This document shows, piece after piece, positions 54,169 to 64,000 of a DNA stretch of 64,000 nucleotides (positions within the stretch are counted from its first letter, which is position 1; each line of letters begins with the position of its first letter). Both the position numbers and the translations under genes were made by a program. The stretch comes from Aphelenchoides besseyi (Eukaryota > Nematoda > Chromadorea > Rhabditida > Aphelenchoididae): contig JAMPIQ010000001.1 of assembly GCA_024699855.1 (NCBI GenBank), positions 1,736,001 through 1,800,000 on the forward strand, read 5' to 3'. The notes below the pieces were generated by a model that worked only from the letters and a program-made list of their open reading frames with translations, made no database searches and was not told where the DNA came from.

Positions 54169-56725
54169 AACAAAGAAGCGGGATGCCGCCAATCGATTGC
54201 TCGCAATTCACGTGTATTCCGATCGCCGGGGATGCAAAAGAAAAGTGTAAGATGTCGTAAACTTAGACACTGAAACTAATCACTTTAATGGATGATGAAA
54301 ACGATAATCACGGTGATTTAACGTAATAAAATTGAAGGCAAAAGAAAATTTCGAAAATTAGGCCAAAGTCTAAAAGCTAATTCGGTGAAAGGAACCTGCT
54401 AATACGTTCATGTAAAACCGAATGGTCACTACCATCTGAAAAAACGACTCGTCGCGACACGCGTCGAACATTCATCGACGATCGCAAAGTAAAAGTGGGC
54501 CGAGGCCGAACAGCGGGAATGTCGAAGGGCATTTCAAAAGCCAAAAAAATCAAAAGCCCACGGTCGTCTCGCTCCGCAAGTCGTAAACGTCGTGCGTGCC
54601 GTTGTATCGCGATAATCGAACTTAACCGGCAACGCATTGCGAATTCGGATTTTTGATAATTGACGGGAATTAACGCGAAAGTCGTCGCATCAACACGGAA
54701 ATGCGTGGAAACGCGGCTGCTGCCATTGATCGTAAAGTGAGCGATAGTTTGGCGGGAGAGAGAGAAACGCAGACTGATTATTTTTGCACTTTGTCGTTTT
54801 CACGCCGTTGCTTGATAAGAGAGAAGAACGGTTAGTCGAGAGGTGGAAGTGGTGTGGCGAACAATGGAGAAGGGCGCCAACAAATTCATCGAATTTACGA
54901 ATATCGTCATTGCGAGTGTGCAAAACTGTAAAGGCGAAATCACTTGATAATCATTCCAAATAGCAACTCGGCCGGAATGACGCAAATCTGTGGAGTTAAT
55001 CTCGACGATGCACCAGAATTTTGAATCGACTGGACGATTTGTGCGGATTTACGAGTCCCTAGGATTAGGAAACAACCATTAGTTGTTCACATCTCTTCGC
55101 CATTCTTTAGATGACCAACTAACTAAATGTAATGAAGGAGAGTAAGTCGCAATGAAACGGATTGTTCAAGAGCAAAATCCCACAGCCCGAAGTCGAGGGC
55201 CATCGGTTGCAAAATGGACCTCAGATTTCGTAGACAACTGGACATTTTTGAACTGATTCCGCAGACTGTTCGCTGAATTAGACACAAAGCACGAGAGGAA
55301 GTTTCGGAGTAATAAAACAGATCGTCAAACGAAAGAAAATCAACGACTTTTAAGTTTCAGTCCCATTGATTCATCAGGAGAACAGAATCATTTGATTGCC
55401 CAACTCCAATGGTTGGCATTGAAATCGAAAAAATTTTAAAATCAACCGTCATGTGCGACAAAAGCGACGTGAAATGGGACATCGGCAGACAACGTTCTCT
55501 CTCTTCGCTTCCTGACGTTCCGATACGCACTTCGTCTGCTCGAAACCCGCCGCGTACGTTTTAGTACGCACCACATTTCCTCTTAGTTTAATGCCAAAAA
55601 GTTCACCTGCCAGCGGCCCAAATAAGTTGAGAGGAAAGATCGTAATAAATTTCAAGACCCCGCGGTTTCTTGACAACCCATTTCTAATAACCGACACGGC
55701 AAACCGAACAAACGCAGTAAGTCTAATTGAGTTAGATATCAACGTCTGGATGTAAAAACAAGTCAAATCTGTGCTTTCAAATACGCTTCTAACACCAATA
55801 CCTTCACGAAAGAGAGTGGTCACTAACGTCGTAGTGGAACGAGCAAGAGCCTTGAGGTGTTAGACACGCAGTATTTCGAATTGTAATCAGGTTAATTGTC
55901 GCAAACACCTCAGTGGTTACTCTCTGCTATAAAGTCCACGCAAGCAATAGTTCATGTTGACTGCAATGAGGCCAAGAACACCGTTGTTTTAAATCAAAAC
56001 AAAGAGATTACAGTTTGCCAACTTGCTTCCAACTCTTGCGGACCCTATAAAGGAAGTTGAAGGATTGGATTATTAAACCAACTTCCAACTTTAATGCTGT
56101 CATTATCAGCAACAGAAATATAACTCCTCACCCTCGGCTATTCGTCCCCATGAGTTGTCAGTGTCAAGCGGTGTCACTAATGTACGACCGCATAATTATG
56201 TCGCAATACAGACGATCAAAAAGCACCACCTATAAATTAAGTACGACGAATTCTTTAGCCTTCCGTACTCGTGACTTTAAAACGACGTCAAATGTCATAA
56301 CCGCTGAGGAATTGACTACAAAACATCTTCGGCTTTGGTATCAAGTGATGTGCTGAGTGTTTGTATTCACCGGCCCACAATCGTTCTTTAAATTGAAAAC
56401 ATTTTTGTTTATTAACGCTATTTATATAACTCAAACAAAGAGGTCAATTCACCTACAAAGTCGCTAACAGCGCAGAGTTAAATTGAATCGAGTAATCTGG
56501 TGAGGAGTGGTCAGAAACACGAGAGAGCGCAAGCATAGACCGGAACAATTATACCGAGAAAACAGACAAATTAAGTGGCTATCACACAACAAAAATAAAC
56601 AATTTCTTATCCAAAAAAGATAAATACGATCGATGCGTAGTGAATTAGATAAGGAACCGATCGAGCAAAATGCATTACGATCTTAACGTTTAAGAGAGAA
56701 AAGAGAGACCGACTGTACACGCACT
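54169..56725. other. 2.5-kb gene-free region between the FOXO copies
   Basis: Promoter side of copy 1 and 3' flank of copy 2. A minus-strand frame at 55449-55823 (124 codons) and a TATA-like word at 55934 were seen, but nothing links them to a gene. From about 56510 to 56725 the 3' flank shows patchy similarity to 50720-50931. Confidence 0.45.
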
Positions 56726-58979
56726 TTACATTTCAAAACTATTGGATGAAGTAAAATCTTGTTTTAGGATTGCATCGACGTCAAAATCGAAAGCGTTTAT
56801 GCTCTCGAGATCCGATGGCAAATTGCTGTTGTTGGCAATCGAAGTTTGGCCATGAGGGTAGACGTTTGATTGCTGCATCGATGGCTGAGCGTACTGCACG
56901 TCCTGGACCTGGATAACGTTGCGATCGCCCGTCCATTGGCCATGCGTGTTTGGTGGGTAGTTGCTGGATGTCTGCTGTTCGTAGTAGACACTGAAAATGG
57001 AGCGTAGAACTATTTTCACCGAAACAGAACACCTACCCACTGGTTTGTGGTTGAACGGGAAAATGTTGTTGGGGATAACTGTTGCCGCTGTTCTGTTGGA
57101 CTGGAGCCTGCTGCGTATAACGAGGCTGTTGACTGGGCAGCAGTGGGTTCCGCAGCTGGCCGTTTCCACGAGCCACATTCAGCTCCTGATAGGGATGCGA
57201 GTGTTGGAAGCTGTTGGCTTCTTGTTTCACGTAAGTCGGGGACACTAGAGTCGGTTGTTGTCGTTGATATCCACCGATTTGTTGTGGAGCATCCATCGGA
57301 GCAATGTTACTAAAGTCAAAGTCGGTGTCGAGACAAATTTGATCGGTTCGATCAAGAAGTTCGGACAAAATTGTCCCTGATTCCGATTGCTGATTCATTT
57401 CCGCGTTATTTGTTTGTTGTTGAGTGGACCACGAGTATTTAAACTCTTCGCCATTTGGTTCAAAAACTGGAGAAATTTGCGAACCTCCAGGAGCCGAAAT
57501 GTTGGATAGAGTGCGGGAACGGAATGTCGAGCAATAGTCAGAATCGTCGGCTTCATCTCGGACCTCGTAATTCTGATCGCTTTGCGGAAGAACACGAGTG
57601 GATCCGTGCATCTGCATTTCGACACGTTTTCGAGCTCCACGTCGTTTCTTCTCGAGGGCTTGCTGAAGTCAAGATAGTGATTCATCGTGTGATCTTTCCG
57701 CTCTCACCTTAGTGTTAGTGTCCATTGTTGAAGCACGTCGACGTGGACTACGGCCGTGCTTTGCTTCGGGGTTAATCACCCACCACGACGATTTCCCTGC
57801 GCCTTCATTTTGAACACGCATAAATCGACTGTGCAAGGACAAGTTGTGGCGAATCGAATTCTAAAGTTTAGTTGAACAAAAGTCTCGAATATTTGTAAAC
57901 TAACCTTCCAACCTGCTGAGCTATTGCAATTCGACTTGTCGCGGAAGAACGGGATGTTCACGGTCATCCAATCGTAGATTTGCGATAACGTTAGTCGTTG
58001 GTCCGGGGAACTCAGAATTGCTTGGGTGATCATCTCAGCGTAAGACATGTTGCCCCAAGCGTTACGGCGGGTTTGCGATCGTTTTTGTGCTGGACTTTGA
58101 AAATCAGCTCCCGAATCGGGCGAATTGCTTTCCGAGTAGTTCATTGGTGATAAACTGCAAATGAAGTGATTGGGTTATGTTTTTCTGACTTAAACTTACT
58201 CATAACCGACTTCCTGATCCTGTGAATCCATGCGCTGAAGATTGGCTCCGTTTGATGCATAGTTCGCGTATTGGTCATGAAAAACGCTAGTTTGACTTCC
58301 ATTTTCATTGAAATATCTAAAATAGTTGACTGATAAATATGCCAAAATAATCTGCAAAACTTACGGTTCTTCTTCTGGAATGCGATCGTGCATTCGAGGC
58401 GAAGCAGTGGAGTGCGGTTCTGGACGTCGCATCGGCCATGTGTTGCAACGATCGCGTGGCTGAGGTTCGAAATCGTCTTCATTACCGAATCCCATCAATG
58501 GCGGACTGTTTATGCATTCAGGAACAATCGCATTCACACCATCAGACGCAATTCCCGAATCATCACATTGCATGCGAGTTCGATTGGACGGATTGTTCGG
58601 TGAAGACACGTACCCTGAACGAATCGAGCGGCCTTAGAATATCAGTGAGTTCGAGTACCTGAGTAGAGTTGTGAACCTTCAACATAGTTGACGGGTTGTT
58701 GCATGTTGTTTGATGGAGGAATCGAATTGATAGGCTCCATGAAATCGGCCGGCAAGATGGTTGCCGATTTCGAATGAAGCGGCTCGTGTACCGCACTCAT
58801 CAATGGATCATCAGAATGAAGAAGAACTTCGGTTTTTGGCGAGGGCGAAATGGTTGCGGATTCGGTTGTCAATCGGGTGGAATTCAAGAGCAGCAACTTT
58901 CGCTTCTCGTCTCTGTGCTTTCCTTCAATCTTAACTTCAAGTTTCGAAGCTGTCGAAAAGCAACGTTTTTGGGGTTTAA
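56726..58979 (-). CDS. daf-16: FOXO transcription factor, copy 2, a-type forkhead only
   Basis: Exons (minus): 58658-58979, 58365-58632, about 58200-58316, 57905-58155, 57708-57860, 57037-57662 and 56726-56990. The AKT-type site RDRCNTWP lies in the 58365 exon. The forkhead is [54 protein letters not shown], then [14 protein letters not shown], so it derives from an a-type exon. [14 protein letters not shown] carries small changes relative to copy 1. Sites PRRRAST and FRSRTLSN and the C-terminal FDVDAILKQ are present. The first visible exon is open from an acceptor at 58980 and has no obvious ATG before residue 40, so the start exon may lie further up. No b-type exon is seen. Large parts are identical to copy 1 (see repeats). 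Likely functional. Confidence 0.92.
56781..57289 (-). repeat. Conversion tract 1, copy 2 side
   Basis: Partner of 50987-51495. Perfect identity including the intron. Flanking bases differ at once (for example TTAGGATTGCATCGACG before it against TTCAATATGCCATCGACA). Confidence 0.9.
57481..57747 (-). repeat. Conversion tract 2, copy 2 side
   Basis: Partner of 51693-51959. Perfect identity including the intron. Between the two tracts (57290-57480) the copies differ at roughly every third to fourth base. Confidence 0.9.
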
Positions 58980-61687
58980 ACTGAAAAAAAGAATTCGAAG
59001 TTCAATTTGTCTTCAAACGTTCACGTGGATAACACAAATTCTCGACGTTTCATTGCAGACCGCCCTACACGCATCGACGTGCATTCGACTTCGAAAATGA
59101 GCGCAATTCCCGAAATTTCCACGCTCCGTGCTACGCCCGTGCAGACGCGAGAAAAAAGCCACGAAGCAAAAGTACGAGAATCACGAGCAAAATTGGAAAA
59201 AAGCAGCACGTCTGCGAGTTGTTTTCGATTCGAAAAAAGAGAACGAACGTTCAATGACCCTTCTGGTTGCTCATTGGCGGACGAAAAATGTTGCTCAGCG
59301 GCCGTCTGGGAGGCACGACGATAAAAACAGAGAACACGGTAAACAAAATTGTTCGCTCATGACAAAACGAATCTTTGCGTTTTTGTGTTTCATTTCGTTT
59401 GTCTTGAATCATCGATATCCCCTGTAGTGTGCAATCACTATTTTTGTTCTCTCCAAAGCCAATGCTACGGTTATTTCCAACTACTGTTTCAACAGACGAC
59501 CATTCGTCTGAAGAAGAAAACGATAATAAGCAGACGACCTTCAGCGGCTTAATACAAAGATCACCACAAAACATAAGACGATTGTTTGTTGCATAGCAAG
59601 TGGACCTTTTTATTCGGCATTCACCTCAAAGTTTCGCAGCCTTGAAGTTTAAAACTCGGACATCCAGTACTTAGTCTTCGACAATTTTACGCGCCAACTG
59701 AACGAAATGCTGCAACAACAACAGTGCGTCTGCGGCATCACATTGTGCAAAATGGGACGGAAAATGTCGTTTCGATGGGGCGGTGGGGAGGTCCCCTTCA
59801 AAGTCACGATGTTTTTTTCGTCGGAGCAAATATGATCTCTGAAACTTTAGTTACGGCGGACGTGGAGAATCGGAATTCTTCGCTCTCTCGCACTTTGGTT
59901 TTCAATTGCTCGTCTGTTTCTAATCTCCCTTTTTTTAGCGAGCCCTCTGCTCTCTCCCTGAGGCCGGTTTGTGGCGGGTGCGTGCGTTTACAGGGCGGAG
60001 TTCGTGCGTTGAAACATCATAAAAAACCTCGAAACCGTCTAATTTGCTTGGCTCGGAACTCTCAGGCCAAACATCAACGCTGCTGTTGCAATTAAGAGAG
60101 AGAGGATATAAAGTACGAGCTGTTTATGCCGCCAAATTCCGAGCCAAAAACCGCTTATTGACCGTTGGACTCAGCGGTTTCTAATCCATACGTAAAGTTC
60201 TTTGTCCGTTATGATCCTATTCCCACGTCTTAATATCACGAGTTCGTTTTTGAGCGTGCATATCAAACCATTTGCACGTGTTGTTCAAAGGACTTTGAAA
60301 GGGAAAACACCATATCGACGTGTTCCTACACATAATTGTCTGGCTCTTGTTGATTCTAAAGGCTGTTGTGTGAGTCTGCCGACCGTTTTTTCTTTTGAAA
60401 CTTGCGGAGATGGTGGCCGTAAGCCTTTCGGAATAAACTTCGCAGCAGAAACACCAATTGCTCTCTTGGTCCTTCGTTTTCCGGACGTGGCGAAGAGGAA
60501 CGTTGAGTGAAAAACACCCGCCTAACGTTTCCAATGGGGTCATGCAATGAAGTCGTAAACAACAAAAGTGCACATCACAAAATGAACGAGCAGACGAACG
60601 ACAGAAAACTCGAGAGTCAACCGGGAAAGAAATCGAACGACAGCCAAAAACGGAAACTACACAAACGAGCACTCAAGACCAAAGATCCACACTGATGTGA
60701 GAGTGTGCGTAGTCGTAAACATTTTCAAAAAAATGTCATTAAAAGATCCATCTTTTTCTCTCCGAAACGGCCGAACGTCTCACAGTCAATCTATTCGACG
60801 TCCTCTTGAACGTCCGTTCGCGTAAACAAAATGAAGAAAATTTTCGTGCTTTCGGTCACGAACCTGACAGTTGGACGTCTTTGCAACGTTTATCGGCACT
60901 CACTAGTGAAACGTTTTCACGAAAATTGGCAGTCTGCTTAAACGAATCGACTTTTTGTTCTTTGCGAATAAGCCATCTGTTTTGATGTTATTAAAGCAGT
61001 TGATCGGCAATTTCACAACCGTTCGATGTCTGAAAATGGAACGCTATCAAACCGCCAATTGATCTTTGAACATCGCAGAAGACAAACGACAGTCACTTTT
61101 TTAAAAAACGTTTTTGTCGACAGATAACGAAATCACAAGTCGAGTGTGCAACCGCGTCTGATTGTCAGCTGTTTTCACGTGCTTCTCACCAATCGTCCTG
61201 AAGTCATAAACGAGATTCCAGATGTTTGAACGAAACCGCGCAATGACTGTCGGTGTCATTAGTGCTTCATCTATTCAAGTTGTCGCGAAAGTTTTCAACT
61301 TCGCAAAAGATAAAGAGTACAAAGTTCGACTCCAAAATTGCATAGATCACCGAAGCAAATTTATCGTTTGCTGTAGTTTTTGAAATGCAGTTAATGGATT
61401 GTAAACAACTCAAATTTTGCAATGGAATCGACGGTCTTATCACAACCACTTGAACAATCACAGGTCCATGTAAACTTCGAATGGTGCATCTAAAACGTAG
61501 ATTGGACTTCAGAAGTAATGTTCCCGAAGCGTTCGTTTGAATAGAAACAAGTTAACTGAAGAAATTAGAATAAACAAAATTTGTGCAAAAACTGAAATCG
61601 GATGGGTTTTCTCTTCCGAATCGTCAGTTTGATTCGAATCGCTTTTGCGAACGGCTAATTTTCTCAAAGTCGATCTTCATCGAAGCT
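58980..61687. other. 2.7-kb gene-free region upstream of FOXO copy 2 and the kinase
   Basis: Divergent upstream regions of FOXO copy 2 (minus) and the CK1-like kinase (plus). Several frames of 60-150 codons exist on both strands (for example 60217-60672 minus) but none has splice support or a motif. TCG/CGA-rich words cluster at 59.0-59.4 kb. A GGATATAAAG word lies at 60104. Confidence 0.45.
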
Positions 61688-63004
61688 ATGAGCTCCAACA
61701 CGGTCGAGAACAGTCTACCGCATGTTGGAACCGTCATCGAGCATCACAGCGGTCTACGATTTAAGGTCTGCCGAGTTCTCGCCAGTGGTCCATTCAGCGA
61801 TGTATTCGTGGTTTGCAATCCCAATGGTGAGACTTTTGCAATGAAAGTAGAGCGCGAAGTTGGTGTCATACGGTAAGACGCTCCAACTTTTGATCAAAAC
61901 TTTTCTGGCTTTCAGACCGGTACTCAAGCTCGACGTCTATGTTCTCACTGCGCTCGGTACAAAGCCCGGATTTCCGCGTTTGATTGCCGCTGGTCGTTGC
62001 CAACACTACAAGTACGCTGTGATGCAGTTGGTTGGAGTTGACGTTGGAAAACTCCGTCGTGCAATGCCGGAAAAAAAGTGAGTCAAACAGAAGCTTCTTG
62101 TTGATCTTCCGGCTACTTTTAGATTCTCACTCGGAACGGCTTTGCGTATCTGCAAGCAAACATTGGAGCGCATCGAGACGCTGCACAATTTGGGTTGGTT
62201 GTGTCGCGATGTGAAGGCGAATAATTTCGCGATTGGTCGTGGTGAAAACTCGGGCATCATCTACATGCTGGACTTTGGATTTGCTCGTCGCTACAGGTAA
62301 GCAATCAAGCCAACCAACTAACTTCATCTTTTTGTTTCAGAGATAAAAATGGAGTACACTTGCCACCACGTCCGGCTGCAGCGTTGTTGGGTACAATTCA
62401 CTACGCTCCGATGGCAGCTCACAACAATCAAGATCAATGCCGTCGCGACGATCTTGAGAGCTGGTTGTATATGTGCGTTGAATTGTGCTCAGGTAAGTGT
62501 TTCAATCGAATTGCTTTCAATCGCTTCTTTCCTTAGGACCATTGCCGTGGGCAACTTTAGATCCGTTGGCGAATCATCAAATTATTGGTGAGTGGAAGCA
62601 GTTCATTCGAGTCCACGGTCGCAACAAATTCTTCGCCGGTTGTCCTGATGAACTTTCCGATCTGCTCACATTGATCGATGCGGTGTCTTTCGACAAGTGT
62701 CCTCCATATCAGGAACTTCACCAGATCTTGGATACTACGATGAAGCGCTATGACGTGCACTTGACCGATCTATTCGATTGGCAGGTAAGTTCTTGCAAAC
62801 AGTTTAAAAACTCTTGACTGCTTTTCTTAGCTCAACGACAATGCGGTCATGAATCGTGCAGAGTTCATTGGAGAACTCGGTCAATCTCATTTGGTGTCAA
62901 CTCGTCTTCGTGAGCAACGTGAGGCTTTGGCCGACGCCGCTGATGCTCAAGATTGCAATCCACCAGTTGATGCTACGGAAGGCGATAAACTGCCGATTCT
63001 TTGA
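61688..63004 (+). CDS. CK1-superfamily kinase, tau-tubulin-kinase-like (TTBK)
   Basis: Exons 61688-61872, 61916-62077, 62123-62296, 62341-62492, 62536-62783 and 62831-63004. Start MSSNTVENSLPHVGTVIEHH. Kinase motifs: LASGPFSDVFVV (glycine loop with the first Gly retained), FAMKVER (VAIK Lys), LQLVGVDVGKLR region, the catalytic loop CRDVKANNF (HRD replaced by CRD), DFGFARRY and LLGTIHYAPMAAH, where CK1/TTBK kinases have GT-x-RYAS-x-x-AH. RRDDLESWLYM follows, as in the TTBK/worm CK1 group, then PLPWATL. The Lys, Asp and DFG residues are intact, so catalysis is plausible. Many such kinases in nematodes are expressed in the male germ line. The C-terminal tail is short. All introns are GT-AG and 37-47 nt. 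Confidence 0.92.
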
Positions 63005-63066
63005 GATTTTCAATGAAATAAATTTTGTGAGAAAATCTTTTTTATAGGCGTTCGAAACTGACAATT

Positions 63067-63261
63067 ATGAGCAACTTTGAATGCAATGTCGGTGTTCACG
63101 AACTTTCAATTGAACAACTTCGTTACAATTTGACGTCAACAGATTCAATTCTCTTTGATTTGATCAATTTTTTGAGTTGTCGTGGAATAATTTATTCGTT
63201 ACTTCATAAACACAGGTGCAAAAAAAGGTATCACAATAACTGGACCGAGAGTCTAGATTAA
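63067..63261 (+). CDS. Short unidentified ORF after the kinase
   Basis: An open frame of 64 codons starts at ATG 63067, 62 bp after the kinase stop. It has a mixed N-terminal part, a hydrophobic stretch SILFDLINFLSCRGIIYSLL and a basic end. It could be a start exon or a transposase-like fragment; GTGC and GTATC sites near 63214-63230 may be splice donors. It could also be chance. Confidence 0.25.
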   Translation: MSNFECNVGVHELSIEQLRYNLTSTDSILFDLINFLSCRGIIYSLLHKHRCKKRYHNNWTESLD

Positions 63262-64000
63262 GGAATGGAGGTTGAGAATACGAAAGTAGGAAACCTGAAT
63301 AAAAAAGTTGAAGCACACGATTTTAGAAGATCAATTGGATTCAAAATGACCTGCACCGAGAGTTTTTGATGTAGTTGTTGGATCACAACTAGACAAGCCA
63401 ATTCAACCGCCGACGGGGATTGGGAAAGCTGCGAAACAAGCACATCCAAAACATAATAGGTAGATTGATCCGAATTGTCTTAGAGAGAGAAGAGCTGCGT
63501 TGAAGTCGTCGAACTGAACACTGGATGCGGAGTGCTGGAATGGACAAAAATTGTCACGGACATGAAATATGTGGACCGGTGTGTTGGGAATGTCGAGAGG
63601 ATTGTTGAGCGAGTTGAAGATCTAAATCACAGTTAAGCACAAACGACCAAACCACTTACATTATGAAATTTTGAGGAGAAGTGAGGAGGACATTTCGAGC
63701 ACGAATGTTCGAACTCCCGTGTGTTGACAAGTCCGAGGGATTTGAGTCCTGAAAACAAAATGAATTTCGTAAAAATTGGCGCCAAAAAAGCGAACGCGTT
63801 CGTTTTTCGAGTCGTGTGTGAGTGTTGTGGTGAGTGAGCAGAAGGGTAAAACGCGCAAATTACGAGCGAAACCGAGGGACTACAGGGAAATGAAGAGCCG
63901 TTCAGCGTTCGCAGCAGCGTGTAGTTTTCGAGCGAAGGCCATCGCAAGAGAGAAAACGGCGCGACATCTCTCGCACGAGTTGGTCCAAAGAGTATCAAGA
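63262..64000 (-). CDS. Partial unidentified gene at window edge
   Basis: Minus-strand coding-like pieces: an exon at about 63660-63748 bounded by a TTTTCAG acceptor and a GTAAGT donor, a piece at about 63480-63620 (NPLDIPNTPVHIFHVRDNF in one frame, STPHPVFSSTTSTQLFSL in another) and DVLVSQLSQSPSAVELACLV at 63340-63450. A TAA separates two of the pieces in one frame. The order suggests the 3' part of a gene running from the right edge or starting near 63800-64000, but frames were not resolved. No family recognised. Confidence 0.3.

Noticed and set aside
55449..55823. 124-codon minus-strand frame between the FOXO copies
   Set aside because: No recognisable domain or splice context; likely chance.
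55930..55945. TATA-like word CTATAAAG
   Set aside because: No gene start follows within a plausible distance.
1..64000. CRISPR arrays, bacterial-type operons, riboswitches or origins
   Set aside because: The sequence is eukaryotic with many spliceosomal introns; no short direct-repeat/spacer array was seen.

Overview
The window looks like nuclear DNA from a nematode. Nearly every recognisable gene is broken by GT-AG introns of about 35-50 nt, with acceptors TTTTAG or TTTCAG. Two family-level markers point the same way: a cuticlin-type ZP protein and a FOXO (daf-16-like) locus with two alternative forkhead half-exons of the kind known from C. elegans daf-16. Further support comes from a tau-tubulin-kinase-like CK1 kinase, tight same-strand gene clusters resembling SL-trans-spliced operons, and Helitron and mariner elements. 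I cannot name the species.

Left third (1-17.9 kb) is gene-poor and full of mobile or decayed DNA. It holds a strongly diverged tandem repeat (0.45-2.3 kb), a coiled-coil gene with an apparent nonsense codon, and several decayed coding stretches (5.9-9.35 kb). These are followed by a degraded Helitron (9.7-14.6 kb, minus) carrying two nested insertions, one of them a complete mariner with a TA duplication. Next come an uncharacterised two-part ORF with a single in-frame stop (14.9-16.8 kb) and a DDX52/ROK1-like helicase remnant (17.2-17.7 kb).

Middle (18-40 kb) carries mostly membrane and secreted proteins. In order: a receptor tyrosine phosphatase, a four-TM LAPTM-like protein, a bestrophin, an SLC22-type transporter, a secreted protein built from two tandem copies of one domain, a tiny type I membrane protein, a TMEM200 homologue, a His-rich/Thr-rich secreted protein, an uncharacterised TM protein and a ZP (cuticlin-like) protein.

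Right part (40.5-63 kb) is a compact housekeeping block. A minus-strand array (GRASP, SMU1, Lys-rich TM protein) is divergent from a plus-strand pair (CDC40/PRP17, mitochondrial ribosomal mL52). Sepiapterin reductase and a dynactin-p22-like protein form a second divergent pair. SMU1 and CDC40 are both spliceosome factors. Then come two tandem FOXO genes (50.9-54.2 and 56.7-59.0 kb). They share two perfectly identical tracts of 509 and 267 bp, introns included, separated by about 190 bp of clearly diverged sequence, which is the signature of gene conversion. The upstream copy keeps both forkhead half-exon types; the other copy has only one. A CK1/TTBK-like kinase and a partial gene close the window.

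Strongest leads: the FOXO pair with its conversion mosaic, the uncharacterised two-ORF protein with a repeated C-x3-G-C-x-H motif, the nested Helitron/mariner with extra coding-like cargo, and the candidate operons.
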